Assembly (NCBI GenBank): GCA_001464215.1
Contig: LNEZ01000085.1
Span: 16,996-80,995 of the forward strand
Direction of reading: 5' to 3'
Length of the DNA stretch: 64,000 bases
Origin: Rhizobiales bacterium Ga0077548
GTDB lineage: Bacteria; Pseudomonadota; Alphaproteobacteria; Rhizobiales; Xanthobacteraceae
Position numbers and translations under genes: made by a program. Position 1 is the stretch's first letter, and every line of letters begins with the position of its first letter. The notes beneath the pieces were generated by a model. That model was not told the origin of the DNA. It ran no database searches and was given only the letters and a program-made list of their open reading frames with translations. Shown piece after piece: positions 54,101 through 63,090 of this stretch.

Positions 54101-55248
54101 CTGCGCCAGGGATTCGGCTTGTTGGTGCCGGAGGCAATGCCGACCTGCGGAGCCGGCCCAGGTTGCGGCAATGGACGGCCCCAAGGCTGGGGCGTGTCAT
54201 CGACCGGCGCTTCAATTGAAGCGGCCTCTGAACTGTCCGGCTCGGGCAGCGCGATCGGCCCCGGATCGCGTCCGCCCGCGGTGCGCACCAGCGCATCGAC
54301 GCGTTTGTCGATCGCGGGATGCGTCGAAAACAAGTCCGCAAATCCCGAATGCGGGTTGTCGAAGCACATCTCCATCACAGCGGAAGGCGCATTGCGCAAC
54401 TCGCCGCGGTTTTCGATCTTGCGAAGCGCCATGATCATGGCGTCCGGATTTTTGGTCAGTTCCACCGCGCCCGCGTCGGCCAGATATTCCCTTGAGCGCG
54501 AAAGCGAGAAGCGGATCACGATGGAAAGGATCCATGCGAGCGCAATGATCGCAAGCGCGATCAGTATAGCAATGATCGCACCGCCGCCGCCTTTGCGGTT
54601 CGAGGACGAACTCGATCCCCATCTCGTGCCGCTGCTTCCCGAGCGCGAGTTGAACAGACCGCGGAACGTCAGCTCGCCAACGAACGAGATGATGCCCGCC
54701 ATCACGACCGCGATTACGAGCAGGCGCACGTCGCCATTGCGGATATGCGTCAGCTCGTGCGCAAGCACGGCTTCTAGTTCGGCGTCGTCCAAGCGCTGCA
54801 ACAATCCGCGCGTGACCGCGATGGTATATTGCTTCTGGTTGAGGCCGGTCGCGTAAGCGTTCAGCGCCGTGTCCTCGGTGATCTTCAGCTTCGGCATTGG
54901 GATGCCGCGCGAGATGCAGAGGTTTTCGAGGAGATTATATAACTTCGGCTCTTCCAGCCGCGTCACGCTATGCGCGCCGGTTTGCCGGTCGATCATCGCC
55001 TGATGAAAGCGGTACGAGATCATGAGCCAGATCAGCGTGCCTACGGTCGCAAACGGCACCGCATAACGCAGGTCGGACCAAGCGAGGAGCAGGATCCATT
55101 CGAGCGGCGCATTATCCATCGTGAAGGCGCGGAAGATCAGCGCACCTGCGAAAGTCAGCATATAGACGAGGAAAAACAGCCCGCCGATCAGTAGGACCGA
55201 GCGGAAGCGGTTGGAGCGGATATGCGTATAAAGACCGTAGGCGGCCAT
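54097..55248 (-). CDS. M48 family metallopeptidase (HtpX/Ste24-like)
   Basis: 383 residues from the ATG at 55248 (GGAGA upstream). Two N-terminal membrane helices, then the zinc motif HELTH at 164-168 (LAHELTHIRNGD), the third ligand Glu expected in SREYLADAGAVELTKNPDAM, and a further helix pair around 180-240 with a Gly/Ser-rich stretch. Acts on misfolded membrane proteins. It is immediately downstream of LemA, a frequent partner of M48 proteases. Confidence 0.92.
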   Translation of the reverse strand: MAAYGLYTHIRSNRFRSVLLIGGLFFLVYMLTFAGALIFRAFTMDNAPLEWILLLAWSDLRYAVPFATVGTLIWLMISYRFHQAMIDRQTGAHSVTRLEEPKLYNLLENLCISRGIPMPKLKITEDTALNAYATGLNQKQYTIAVTRGLLQRLDDAELEAVLAHELTHIRNGDVRLLVIAVVMAGIISFVGELTFRGLFNSRSGSSGTRWGSSSSSNRKGGGGAIIAILIALAIIALAWILSIVIRFSLSRSREYLADAGAVELTKNPDAMIMALRKIENRGELRNAPSAVMEMCFDNPHSGFADLFSTHPAIDKRVDALVRTAGGRDPGPIALPEPDSSEAASIEAPVDDTPQPWGRPLPQPGPAPQVGIASGTNKPNPWRS

Positions 55249-55318
55249 CGCGCGCAATCTCCGGTAAGGCGATGCGGCCCGGCTTTATCGGCCGGACCGC
55301 ATCCGTTGCCTGCCTGTT

Positions 55319-55882
55319 TTAGAACTTCACGTTCGGTGCGGTTTCGAGTTGCGGACGCGCATCGCCCACATCGAAAAACTCGCGGTGACGGAAGCCGAGC
55401 GCACCCGCGAAGAGCGCGGCGGGAAGCTGCTCGATTGCGGTGTTGTATTCCTGCACCGCGTTATTGAAGAAGCGGCGCGCGGCAGCGAGCTTGTTCTCGA
55501 TGTCGGAAAGCTCGGTCTGCAACTGCTGGAAGTTCGTATTTGCCTTGAGGTCGGGATAAGCCTCGGCAAGTGCGAACAACCCGCCGAGCGCTTTGGTCAG
55601 CATACCCTCGGCTTGTGCTGCCTGGGCGGGACCCTTGGCGGCGATCGCCTGGTTGCGTGCCTGGATCACCGCCTCAAGCGTGCCGCGTTCGTGGCTCGCG
55701 TAACCCTTTACGGTCTCGACCAGGTTCGGGATCAGGTCGTGCCGCAGCTTCAGCTGCACGTCGATGTCGGCATAAGCCTGATTGGCGCGCTGCCGGAGCG
55801 CGACGAGGCCGTTGTAGACAAAGATGACATAGAGAATGAGGACGCCGACGATGCCGAGCGTTACCATTAAGCCGGTAGACAT
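55319..55882 (-). CDS. LemA family protein
   Basis: 187 residues. One N-terminal membrane helix (GLMVTLGIVGVLILYVIFVYNGLVALR) and the LemA core: RANQAYADIDVQLKLRHDLIPNLVETVKGYASHE, AYPDLKANTNFQQLQTELSDIENKLAAARRFFNNAVQEYNT. LemA proteins are membrane-anchored helical bundles with unclear roles, often beside M48 proteases, as here (70-base gap). The ATG has a GAGGGAG ribosome site. Confidence 0.94.
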   Translation of the reverse strand: MSTGLMVTLGIVGVLILYVIFVYNGLVALRQRANQAYADIDVQLKLRHDLIPNLVETVKGYASHERGTLEAVIQARNQAIAAKGPAQAAQAEGMLTKALGGLFALAEAYPDLKANTNFQQLQTELSDIENKLAAARRFFNNAVQEYNTAIEQLPAALFAGALGFRHREFFDVGDARPQLETAPNVKF

Positions 55883-55957
55883 ACAGAACTCCCTCGGGCG
55901 AATTGCCAGAGGCCAAGCCTAGCGCAGATTCGAGCAAAAGTGCGAGGGGCCGGCCGC

Positions 55958-57715
55958 TCAGGCGGCGCGGACTTTATTGCCAACCGGCGTCGGCGCGAGC
56001 CGGATACAGTTGCGGCCGGCGGCTTTTGCCGCATAGAGCGCCCGGTCGGCCCGCTCGATCAATTCTTCGATATCCCGGTCATGGCTGCTGATCGCGGCGC
56101 AACCGACCGAGACCGTGACGCCAAGCTGCTTCGCGTCGAAGGGAATGCTGCTCTCCGCGATCACGAGACGGATACGCTCGGCCAGTTCGTGCGCATCGTG
56201 CTCGCTGACCTCGCGCAGCAGGACCACGAATTCCTCACCGCCGAAGCGGGCAACCTTATCGGTTTCGCGCAAAGTCTGTGCGATCAGTTCGCCGACACGG
56301 CGGATCACGGCGTCACCGGCAGCGTGACCATGTTGGTCATTGACGCGCTTGAAGTGATCGATATCGACGATGAGGGTCGCGATCGAACGGCCATAACGCT
56401 GGAAATAGCGCATCGCGTCCGCGGCCGCGTCCATGAAGGCGCGGCGGTTCAACAGGTTCGTGAGCGGATCGGTTTCCGCGAGCTTGCGCAGGCTTGCGAT
56501 GTCGTTTGCGAATTTCCTGGCTTCTTCCGCGGCCTTGGCTTCGGCTTCCTGCGTGAGACGCTCGACAAAACCGATACGCAAAAGAAGCGAGCGCAGCGAG
56601 GTCGAGAGATGGATCACTTCGGAAGAGCCGCGCAGGCGCGGAAAGCTGGTCACGCCATTGTCACGGCCGATGCTGTCGGCAGCTTTGGTAAGCGAGTGAA
56701 TCGGGCCGGAGACACGGTTCGCAATCACGCCCGCGAGCAAGATTCCGAGAATTGCCACGCCGGTTCCGATACCGACGATGGTCCAGAACATCTGGCGCGT
56801 CGCGGCAAAGGCGACTTCGGTATTGCGCCGCGCGATTACGCCCCAGCCCATACCGGGGAAATCGCGGTGTCCGTCCATCGCGGAATAGCCGGACAGCACT
56901 TCCATCGGCCCGGCGCCATCGACAAAAGTATCGTGTTTCGCATTGCGCAACGCCGCGATCTGCGCAGACGGGTATCGCGTGCGCAGGTCCTTTGAGCCGA
57001 GCATGACTTCGCCGCCGCGCGTGACGACGATGATCTGGTCGCCGTTGCGCTCCATGGTGCTGCGGATTTCTTCAACTTCGCGCCAATGAACGGCGGCGAC
57101 CAGCACGCCTGCAAGTTCGTTGTTGTAGTTGTAAACTGGGAACGCGAACTTCAAGAAAGAGATGGCGATGTCCCTGCCGTTCATGACGGCCTCTTCGATC
57201 GCATCCAGATCGGGGGCGTCTTCGATTGCCGGACCCTGCAAGCCCTTCAGGAACCAGGCTTGCTCGGTGACGAGTTCATTCTCCCGAAGACCGTCGGACG
57301 CAACGACAACGACGCCTTCCTTGTTGACGAAAGCAAGCCAGGTGAAATCCGCAAAGCTGCTGTTCAAGCGATCGAAGGCAGGACGCAGCTTCTTCGGATC
57401 GGTCGAAACCGCCGAACGAATGACGTCGAAATTCGTATAGGAGCGGACCCGGTGATAGACGCCGTAAAAATACCGATCCATGCGGTCGGATGCGGTTTCC
57501 GAAATCTGGGTCATCTCGCGGGTGATGAAACGCGTAGCTTCCTGGCGGCCGACATAAGCGGCCGCGAAAGCGATCGCGAACGAAACAAACAGGCAAAGCG
57601 CCGCAGTGCCGAGCGCGATCTGCTCGCGCACAGTCAAACGGTCCTCGAAGGCCCAAATCTTTCCGCGTAGCCTGGCGAGCAATTTCGCCCCCTGTTTTGT
57701 GGACTTTTCGTCCAT
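55958..57715 (-). CDS. Membrane sensor diguanylate cyclase (GGDEF)
   Basis: 585 residues. Helix near 30-55 (ALGTAALCLFVSFAIAFAAAYVG), a periplasmic Cache-like sensor of about 260 residues, a second helix (TIVGIGTGVAILGILLAGVIA), a HAMP-like linker, a short coiled coil and a C-terminal GGDEF domain. Active-site GGEEF at 492-496 and an inhibitory RxxD (RETD, 483-486) five residues before mean it should make cyclic di-GMP and be product-inhibited. The sensed signal is unknown. Confidence 0.93.
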   Translation of the reverse strand: MDEKSTKQGAKLLARLRGKIWAFEDRLTVREQIALGTAALCLFVSFAIAFAAAYVGRQEATRFITREMTQISETASDRMDRYFYGVYHRVRSYTNFDVIRSAVSTDPKKLRPAFDRLNSSFADFTWLAFVNKEGVVVVASDGLRENELVTEQAWFLKGLQGPAIEDAPDLDAIEEAVMNGRDIAISFLKFAFPVYNYNNELAGVLVAAVHWREVEEIRSTMERNGDQIIVVTRGGEVMLGSKDLRTRYPSAQIAALRNAKHDTFVDGAGPMEVLSGYSAMDGHRDFPGMGWGVIARRNTEVAFAATRQMFWTIVGIGTGVAILGILLAGVIANRVSGPIHSLTKAADSIGRDNGVTSFPRLRGSSEVIHLSTSLRSLLLRIGFVERLTQEAEAKAAEEARKFANDIASLRKLAETDPLTNLLNRRAFMDAAADAMRYFQRYGRSIATLIVDIDHFKRVNDQHGHAAGDAVIRRVGELIAQTLRETDKVARFGGEEFVVLLREVSEHDAHELAERIRLVIAESSIPFDAKQLGVTVSVGCAAISSHDRDIEELIERADRALYAAKAAGRNCIRLAPTPVGNKVRAA

Positions 57716-57889
57716 CTCCCACGCGTAGTTCTAGCGAAAAGCCGGAAGTATCCCGTTACAAGTGCCTGTAAAATTAGATGAATCGGCTAATTACGGATTA
57801 ACCAAAGCAAGGCTTGTTTCCTCGCGTCCTTGTGATCGGAGGTATCGGATTTGCGGGTGTCGGGCGCCTGTTCACGCGTTATCCAGTAA

Positions 57890-57910
57890 CCGGGCATTAG
57901 CCATGCCCGG
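57890..57910 (+). promoter_or_regulatory. Hairpin in the leader of the thioredoxin operon
   Basis: CCGGGCAT (57890-57897), loop TAGCC, ATGCCCGG (57903-57910): a perfect eight-base stem seven bases before the GCGAGG ribosome site of the gene at 57932. No T tract follows, so it is not a terminator; an operator or message-stability element is possible. Confidence 0.4.
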
Positions 57911-57931
57911 AAGCAGGCGAGGTCAGAAGTA

Positions 57932-58330
57932 ATGAACCGGAGAAGTTTTACAGCACTGGCGCTGGCGGTTTGCGCAATCCCGCTTTCGCTTGGCCGCGCG
58001 ATCGCCATGCCGTTCGCCGAGTACCAGGCCGGCAGTTTCGTCAAGCTGCTCGCAACCGGGAACCCGGTTGTCGTACACGTTCATGCGGACTGGTGCTCGG
58101 TCTGCCGCGCGCAGATGCCGGTGATGGACCGGGTGCTGGCGGGGGCTTCTTACAAGAATGTGCGCGCGGTGCGCGTCAACTTCGATCGCGAGAAGGCTTT
58201 CCTCACCGATTACAAAGTGGTCCGGCAATCCACGATCATTGTCTTCAAGGGCGGCAAAGAGATCGCGCGCCTCTCCTATGACTCCGACCCTGCCCGCATC
58301 GAGCAGACGCTCGCACGCGCCCTTTCCTGA
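57932..58330 (+). CDS. Exported thioredoxin-fold protein 1
   Basis: 132 residues. An N-terminal signal (NRRSFTALALAVCAIPLSLGRA) predicts periplasmic location. The thioredoxin motif is HADWCSVCRAQMPVMDRV with C55 and C58, and the cis-Pro region is replaced by RQSTIIVFKGGKEIARL. It is the first of three genes (this one, a paralogue and a CcdA-like protein) that look like one periplasmic dithiol relay. Confidence 0.88.
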   Translation: MNRRSFTALALAVCAIPLSLGRAIAMPFAEYQAGSFVKLLATGNPVVVHVHADWCSVCRAQMPVMDRVLAGASYKNVRAVRVNFDREKAFLTDYKVVRQSTIIVFKGGKEIARLSYDSDPARIEQTLARALS

Positions 58331-58342
58331 AAGGAAATCATC

Positions 58343-58741
58343 ATGCGCCGCTTCATTACCGCTTTCATTATGTTCGCAACGATCGGCTACTCGACGCTTG
58401 CCGCCGCGGAGTTCGTTTCCTTTGAAAAGAGCAAATTCGAAACGCTCGTGAAATCGAACGCACCGGTCGTGGTGCATACCCATGAATGGTGGTGTTCGAC
58501 CTGCCGCGCGCAGGCAAAAGTGCTCGAAGATCTTCAGAAAGACGCGAAGTTCAAGAAAGTGACCATGCTGCGCGCAAGCTCGAGCGGAAATAGCGACGTG
58601 CTCGGGCCGATGAAGGTAACTTCCCGCAGCATTATCGTCGTCTTCGCAGGCGGCAAGGAAATCGGCCGGCTGGACTGGGTTACCGATGCCGCGCAAATCC
58701 GCGCACTGATCGAGAAGGCCGCAACACAGGCAGGCGGATGA
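58343..58741 (+). CDS. Exported thioredoxin-fold protein 2
   Basis: 132 residues with a signal peptide (ITAFIMFATIGYSTLAAA). The redox site is HEWWCSTCRAQAKVLEDL with C51 and C54. It is a paralogue of the gene 12 bases upstream and overlaps the CcdA-like gene by four bases. Two related thioredoxins with different CxxC dipeptides (SV and ST) suggest different partners or redox potentials. Confidence 0.88.
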   Translation: MRRFITAFIMFATIGYSTLAAAEFVSFEKSKFETLVKSNAPVVVHTHEWWCSTCRAQAKVLEDLQKDAKFKKVTMLRASSSGNSDVLGPMKVTSRSIIVVFAGGKEIGRLDWVTDAAQIRALIEKAATQAGG

Positions 58742-59451
58742 CTGCGCTTTTCCTCGCGTTCTTCGCCGGCACGCTCACCGTAATTAATCCCTGCATATTG
58801 CCGCTGCTGCCCATCGTGGTCGCAGCGGCATTTGCTAACGGCAGGCTCGGCGCGGCGGCATTACTCGCGGGTCTGGTCGCGGGTTTTGCAACACTCGGCA
58901 TTCTTGTGAATGCGACCGGTGCGCTGTTCGGCATCGGCGAAGGCACGCTCAGGAACGTGGTCGCTGTGCTGCTTCTTGTCTTCGCAGCAATTCTCTTGAT
59001 CCCTGTGCTGGAGCGGCGCTTCTCGAACCTCGTGGCACCCGTCGGTGCGGCAGGCGCAAATCTCGCCGCACGCGCGAGCAATTACGGCATCGCGGGTCAA
59101 TTCGCGGTCGGCATCCTGCTCGGCGCGATCTGGGCGCCATGTTCCGGACCTTCGGTCGGGGCCGCGCTTTCGCTTGCGGCGGAAGCGGGCGGCTATCTGC
59201 AAGCAGCACTGCGCATGACGGCTTTTGCGCTGGGCGCGGCACTCGTTCTCTTTCTGGTCGCGATAGGCGCACGCTCGCTTGCCGACCGTGGCGGCGGTGT
59301 CGCCAGATTTGCGCCCTATGCGAAGAAAATCGCGGGCGGCGCATTTTTGATTGTCGGCGTGATGATGCTGACGGGATTCGATAAGATTATCGAAGCCTCG
59401 GCGCTAGATTTCATGCCGGACTGGCTCGTCGCTTTCACGACGAGGTTTTAA
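58738..59451 (+). CDS. CcdA-like thiol-disulfide transporter
   Basis: 237 residues, about six membrane helices. Conserved membrane cysteines are C19 (VINPCILPLLP) and C135 (IWAPCSGPSVG), the pair that shuttles electrons in CcdA/DsbD transmembrane domains. It would carry reducing power from cytosolic thioredoxin to the two exported thioredoxins encoded just upstream, with which it overlaps. A terminator follows immediately. Confidence 0.88.
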   Translation: MTALFLAFFAGTLTVINPCILPLLPIVVAAAFANGRLGAAALLAGLVAGFATLGILVNATGALFGIGEGTLRNVVAVLLLVFAAILLIPVLERRFSNLVAPVGAAGANLAARASNYGIAGQFAVGILLGAIWAPCSGPSVGAALSLAAEAGGYLQAALRMTAFALGAALVLFLVAIGARSLADRGGGVARFAPYAKKIAGGAFLIVGVMMLTGFDKIIEASALDFMPDWLVAFTTRF

Positions 59452-59454
59452 AAA

Positions 59455-59484
59455 AAACGGGAGTTGCGCGTGCAACCCCCGTTT
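59455..59484. terminator. Bidirectional intrinsic terminator
   Basis: AAACGGGAGTTGC (59455-59467), loop GCGT, GCAACCCCCGTTT (59472-59484): twelve of thirteen pairs, with A and T runs at the ends. It sits between the CcdA-like gene and a convergent small gene and would stop both transcripts. Confidence 0.88.
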
Positions 59485-59492
59485 CTTGCAGA

Positions 59493-59711
59493 TTACTTCG
59501 CGTTCGCGCGAGTGACGCAGGAACCGCCCGTCGTGCCGGACTGGGCCATATCCTTCATTCCCTTTTGACAGGCGGCTTCTGTATCGAAGCTGCAGTCGAT
59601 TTTGCTGGTGCTCTTCAGACAGAAGGCCTTGTCGCCGGTCATTGCTGGCGTCTGTGCAGCGGCCGCTGTCACGGAAAGAGCGAGAATAGTTCCAACGATT
59701 GCGAGGCGCAT
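59493..59711 (-). CDS. Small exported cysteine-containing protein
   Basis: 72 residues with a signal peptide (MRLAIVGTILALSVTAAAAQ). The mature part has four Cys (FCLKSTSKIDCSFDTEAACQKG and SCVTRANAK), probably two disulfides. It is small, exported and convergent with the CcdA-like gene of a thiol relay. Similar short proteins occur in Bradyrhizobium-type genomes. Function unknown. Confidence 0.7.
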   Translation of the reverse strand: MRLAIVGTILALSVTAAAAQTPAMTGDKAFCLKSTSKIDCSFDTEAACQKGMKDMAQSGTTGGSCVTRANAK

Positions 59712-59746
59712 ATTTGTTTCTCCCTTGAGGCCCTCCGTGCAGCGGC

Positions 59747-59772
59747 AACCACGAGGTGAGAAGCTTAGTTCC
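59747..59772 (-). promoter_or_regulatory. Possible EcfG-type promoter
   Basis: On the minus strand GGAAC (59772-59768), 17 bases, then GGTT (59750-59747), upstream of the small exported protein gene at 59711. The alphaproteobacterial general-stress sigma EcfG consensus, as I recall it, is GGAAC-n16/17-CGTT, so this differs by one base. Chance matches are possible. Confidence 0.25.
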
Positions 59773-59798
59773 GTAAAGAACCGCAGTATGCGCGCGGC

Positions 59799-60395
59799 TC
59801 AGCGATATTTCTTGATGCCGAAAAGTTCGAACAGCGGATTATCGTATTGCGGTTCGGGAGTTTTGCGGCGAACGGCCTGTTGCTGACGCACCGGCCGCTC
59901 GCGGACTTCGCGTTGCGGAACTTGCTGCGGTTGCTGTGTTTGTGATGCAGGCGGGATCGTTGCGGTCGTTTCGGGCTCGGGTGTGGGGGCCTGCTGCTGC
60001 GCTACGGTATCGCTCTTTTCTTCCGGCGGCGCGATGACGCGAAGCGTCTTCACGGTCTTCTTTTCGGGTTCCAGTACCGTTTTCTCGTGATGCGACGTCG
60101 AGTTCTCGGTCTCGGGAACCGGGGGCGGTACTTCCGACTGCTGCAGGACAGGTGGAGTTTCCGGTTGCTGCACGACCAGTGGTGCCGGATCGAGCTTGCT
60201 TGCGAGCGGTTCCTGCGGCGAACGTGCCATCATCAGCATACCGATCGCGCCGAACGCAAAAAGAAGAATGGCGACGGTGATCGCGGTCGCAGCCAGCACG
60301 AGATGCAACCCGGAAAACCTCGAGGTTTTGCCTTGCATCCGCTGCTCGCGCCGCACGCGCGAAAGCACGTCAATTTCGGAATTGGCCGCCGCCAT
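59799..60395 (-). CDS. Single-pass membrane protein with Pro/Gln-rich periplasmic part
   Basis: 198 residues. A cytosolic N-terminus, one helix (LVLAATAITVAILLFAFGAIGMLMM) at about 31-55, then a long Pro-, Gln-, Glu- and Thr-rich low-complexity region (QQPETPPVLQQSEVPPPVPETE, TVAQQQAPTPEPETTATIPPAS) and a short tail NPLFELFGIKKYR. This may span the periplasm or bind cell-wall proteins, but no family is recognised. It lies beside phaZ on the same strand. Confidence 0.7.
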   Translation of the reverse strand: MAAANSEIDVLSRVRREQRMQGKTSRFSGLHLVLAATAITVAILLFAFGAIGMLMMARSPQEPLASKLDPAPLVVQQPETPPVLQQSEVPPPVPETENSTSHHEKTVLEPEKKTVKTLRVIAPPEEKSDTVAQQQAPTPEPETTATIPPASQTQQPQQVPQREVRERPVRQQQAVRRKTPEPQYDNPLFELFGIKKYR

Positions 60396-60452
60396 GATGC
60401 GGCAATCTATCTGAGTCGCGGAATCCGCAACCAGGCACCCGAAAATTTAATG

Positions 60453-61679
60453 TTATTCCGCGGCGAGAATCGTGTTCCGTACAATCGGGTAGATCTGGCC
60501 GGTCCAGCGCTTGCCGGAGAAGACGCCGTAATGGCCGACACCGGCCTGCATATGGTGACGTTTCCGGTGCGGCCGGATGCCGGTGCAAAGGTCCTGTGCC
60601 GCCAGTGTCTGGCCTAGCGCGCAGATGTCGTCGCGCTCGCCTTCGACGGTGAGCAGCGAAGTCTTGCGGATCGCTTTCGGCTCAACGAGTTCGCCCTGGA
60701 ATTTCAATTCGCCCTTCGGCAATAGATATTCCTGGAACACCCACTGCACGGTCTCGAGATAAAACTCGGCGGTAAGATCGAGGACTGCAAAATATTCGTC
60801 GTAGAAGTCTTTGGTCGCCTGCGCTTTCTCGAATTCGCCGCGTGCGAGATTTTGATAGAGATCCATGTGCGCTTTGACATGGCGATCCATGTTCATCGAC
60901 ATGAAAGCCGATAGCTGCACGAAGCCGGGATAGACATGGCGGCCCGCGCCCTTGTGCTGCGGCGGCACCACCGAAATCAGATTCTTCTCGAACCATTCGA
61001 TCGGCTTGCCGCTCGCAAGTTCATTCACCTTGGTCGGGTTGATGCGGCAGTCGATGGGACCGGCCATGAGCGTCAGGCTCTTCGGCTGCGCCTTCATTCC
61101 GTTCTTTGCCATGACCGAGGCCGCAACCAGCGCCGCGACACAAGGCTGGCAGACGGCGACGACGTGCGCGCCGGGGCCGAGCGCTTCCAGAAACTTGATC
61201 ATGTGATCGACGTATTCGTCGAAGCCGAAGCGGCCCGCCGAAACCGGAACGTCGCGGGCGTTGTGCCAGTCGGTGATGTAAACGTCGTGGTCGGTCAGCA
61301 GGGTCTTCACGGTCTCGCGGAGCAATGTCGCGAAATGTCCGGAGAGCGGTGCCACCACCATCACGCGCGGCTGCGCGGTCTCAACGTCTTTCTTGAAGTG
61401 CAGGAGCGTGCCGAACGGCGTCTGCATCGCCGGCTGCTCGACCACCGCGACTTCGCGGTTGCCGACCATGACCGAAGGAATGTCGAACGAGGGCCGCGTG
61501 TGCGTGAGCTTCGCCCGCGAGATCATCTCAAACCCTGCGGCAATCGCGCCGAAGGGCGTTTGCCCCGCGTATCCGTTCAGTCCGGTGACGATGCCGCGAA
61601 CATTGGCCATCGCCTGTTCCGAAAAGGAGCGCCAAGGCTCCATCAGGTCAGACTGCGCCTGATACCCGGTATAGATCAT
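60453..61679 (-). CDS. phaZ: Intracellular polyhydroxyalkanoate depolymerase
   Basis: 408 residues. Alpha/beta-hydrolase with catalytic Cys instead of Ser: C177 in AVCQPCVAALVA (VCQP as in PhaZ1). Other landmarks: PLSGHFATLLRETVKTLL, YITDWHNARDVPVSAGRFGFDEYV and a C-terminal HMQAGVGHYGVFSGKRW, with the His of the triad. It mobilises stored poly-3-hydroxybutyrate granules in the cytosol. The ATG at 61679 is used. PHB synthesis genes are not in the window. Confidence 0.94.
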   Translation of the reverse strand: MIYTGYQAQSDLMEPWRSFSEQAMANVRGIVTGLNGYAGQTPFGAIAAGFEMISRAKLTHTRPSFDIPSVMVGNREVAVVEQPAMQTPFGTLLHFKKDVETAQPRVMVVAPLSGHFATLLRETVKTLLTDHDVYITDWHNARDVPVSAGRFGFDEYVDHMIKFLEALGPGAHVVAVCQPCVAALVAASVMAKNGMKAQPKSLTLMAGPIDCRINPTKVNELASGKPIEWFEKNLISVVPPQHKGAGRHVYPGFVQLSAFMSMNMDRHVKAHMDLYQNLARGEFEKAQATKDFYDEYFAVLDLTAEFYLETVQWVFQEYLLPKGELKFQGELVEPKAIRKTSLLTVEGERDDICALGQTLAAQDLCTGIRPHRKRHHMQAGVGHYGVFSGKRWTGQIYPIVRNTILAAE

Positions 61680-61813
61680 TCAAACCCAGCCTCACTGCCC
61701 AGCCATTTAGGCACTGCAACAGGCTAGCGGATTCCTTGCTGCGGTGCGATAGTCTACTTCGGTCTAACGCGGTGGCGCGTGGACAAGTTCCTGCCCGCGC
61801 CCGAGGGGGTCTT

Positions 61814-62470
61814 ATGGCTGGGGTCCGGCTTACGATTGCGAGCAAAAACTACGGCTCGTGGTCCTTGAGAGGCTGGTTACTGTGCAAAATCGCCGGAATC
61901 GACTTCGACGAGCACATGGTTTCCGCTGACGACCCCTCCGCCCGCGCCGAACTGCTGCTTTTGTCGCCATCCTTCCTGGTGCCGTCGCTCACGAACGGAT
62001 CTGTGAAAGTCTGGGACACGCTGGCGATCGGCGAATATCTCCACGAAACCAAACCCGAGGCGGGCCTTCTTCCGAAAGACATGGCCGCCCGCGCGCACTG
62101 CCGCGCGATTGCAGGCGAGATGCATTCCGGATTTTCCAATTTGCGCTCGGCACTGCCGATGAACGTGAAGGCGAGCTATCCGGGCTTCAAGGTCTGGCAG
62201 GGCGCGCAGGCCGACATCGAACGCATCACCGAAATCTGGCGCGAGTGCATTAAGACCTATGGCGGGCCGTATCTGTTCGGAAAAAACTTGACGCTTGCCG
62301 ACGCGATGTATGCGCCGGTCTGCTCGCGTTTCACGACATATAACGTGAAGCTCGACGACGTCTGCGCGGCTTACTGCAAGGCGATCCTGGCGACGCCGTT
62401 CATGAAAGAATGGATCGAAGGCGCGAAGAAAGAGCCGGACGAGCTGGAAGAACTTGACGTCGAGTTCTGA
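61814..62470 (+). CDS. Glutathione S-transferase family protein
   Basis: 218 residues from the ATG at 61814 (GAGGGGG upstream). N-terminal thioredoxin-like domain (LTIASKNYGSWSLRGWLLCKIAGIDFDEHMV, active-site Ser/Tyr region, then VPSLTNGSVKVWDTLAIGEYL with the cis-Pro and glutathione-binding part) and a C-terminal helical domain with LFGKNLTLADAMYAP. Detoxification or thiol transfer is likely. Convergent with the methyltransferase gene, three bases apart. Confidence 0.9.
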   Translation: MAGVRLTIASKNYGSWSLRGWLLCKIAGIDFDEHMVSADDPSARAELLLLSPSFLVPSLTNGSVKVWDTLAIGEYLHETKPEAGLLPKDMAARAHCRAIAGEMHSGFSNLRSALPMNVKASYPGFKVWQGAQADIERITEIWRECIKTYGGPYLFGKNLTLADAMYAPVCSRFTTYNVKLDDVCAAYCKAILATPFMKEWIEGAKKEPDELEELDVEF

Positions 62471-62473
62471 GAG

Positions 62474-63085
62474 TCAACGCTTCCGCAGCACCGCATAATA
62501 AAACTTTTGCATCGCGCCACCTGGCGTCTCGTGCGCCTCGCGCTTCTCGGCGAGAAGCTCGAAGCCTGCGCCGATCCGCTTCGATAGAGACTGCGCGTCG
62601 TAGCGCACCACCGGCAGGCCGCTGCATTTCTCCGGTCCGTCTGGGGCAAAGCCGGAAATGATCGCGATTGCGCCGGGCAACGCCGCGGCATAAAGCGCGC
62701 GGATATAGGCGTCCTGCGAAGCGGCGTCGGTCAGAAAGTGAAACACCGCGCGGTCGTGCCAGACCTGCCACTGCCGCGTGGGTTTCCACGCCATAATATC
62801 GGCGACGACCCATTCGATCTTCGCGGCCTCGGCGCCGAGATTTTCTTTCGCGCGTTCGAGCGCTTCGGCGGAAATATCGAGCACCGCGAGATCGCCGTAG
62901 CCTTCACGCACAAGCTCCGCGGTCAGCAGCGACGCACCGCCGCCGATGTCGATGATCGAGGCATTTTGCGGCGCGTATTCGCGGATCAGCGCGAGCGAAA
63001 GCGCAGGCTTCGGCTGATACCAGCTCACGCCGGTCTCGCGCTTCGTTGCGTAGACGCGATTCCAGTGTTCGGTGCGGTCCGGCAC
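62474..63085 (-). CDS. Class I SAM-dependent methyltransferase
   Basis: 203 residues starting at the GTG near 63085 (VPDRTEHWNRVYATK). SAM motif IIDIGGGASLLTAELV, acidic strand LAVLDISAEALERAKENLG, then WHDRAVFHFLTD. The layout resembles thiopurine- or small-molecule methyltransferases of the DUF-type TPMT-like group; the substrate is unknown. Its start is close to the upstream small gene stop, and an upstream reading-frame extension over that gene is rejected. Confidence 0.85.
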   Translation of the reverse strand: MPDRTEHWNRVYATKRETGVSWYQPKPALSLALIREYAPQNASIIDIGGGASLLTAELVREGYGDLAVLDISAEALERAKENLGAEAAKIEWVVADIMAWKPTRQWQVWHDRAVFHFLTDAASQDAYIRALYAAALPGAIAIISGFAPDGPEKCSGLPVVRYDAQSLSKRIGAGFELLAEKREAHETPGGAMQKFYYAVLRKR

Positions 63086-63090
63086 GGCGG

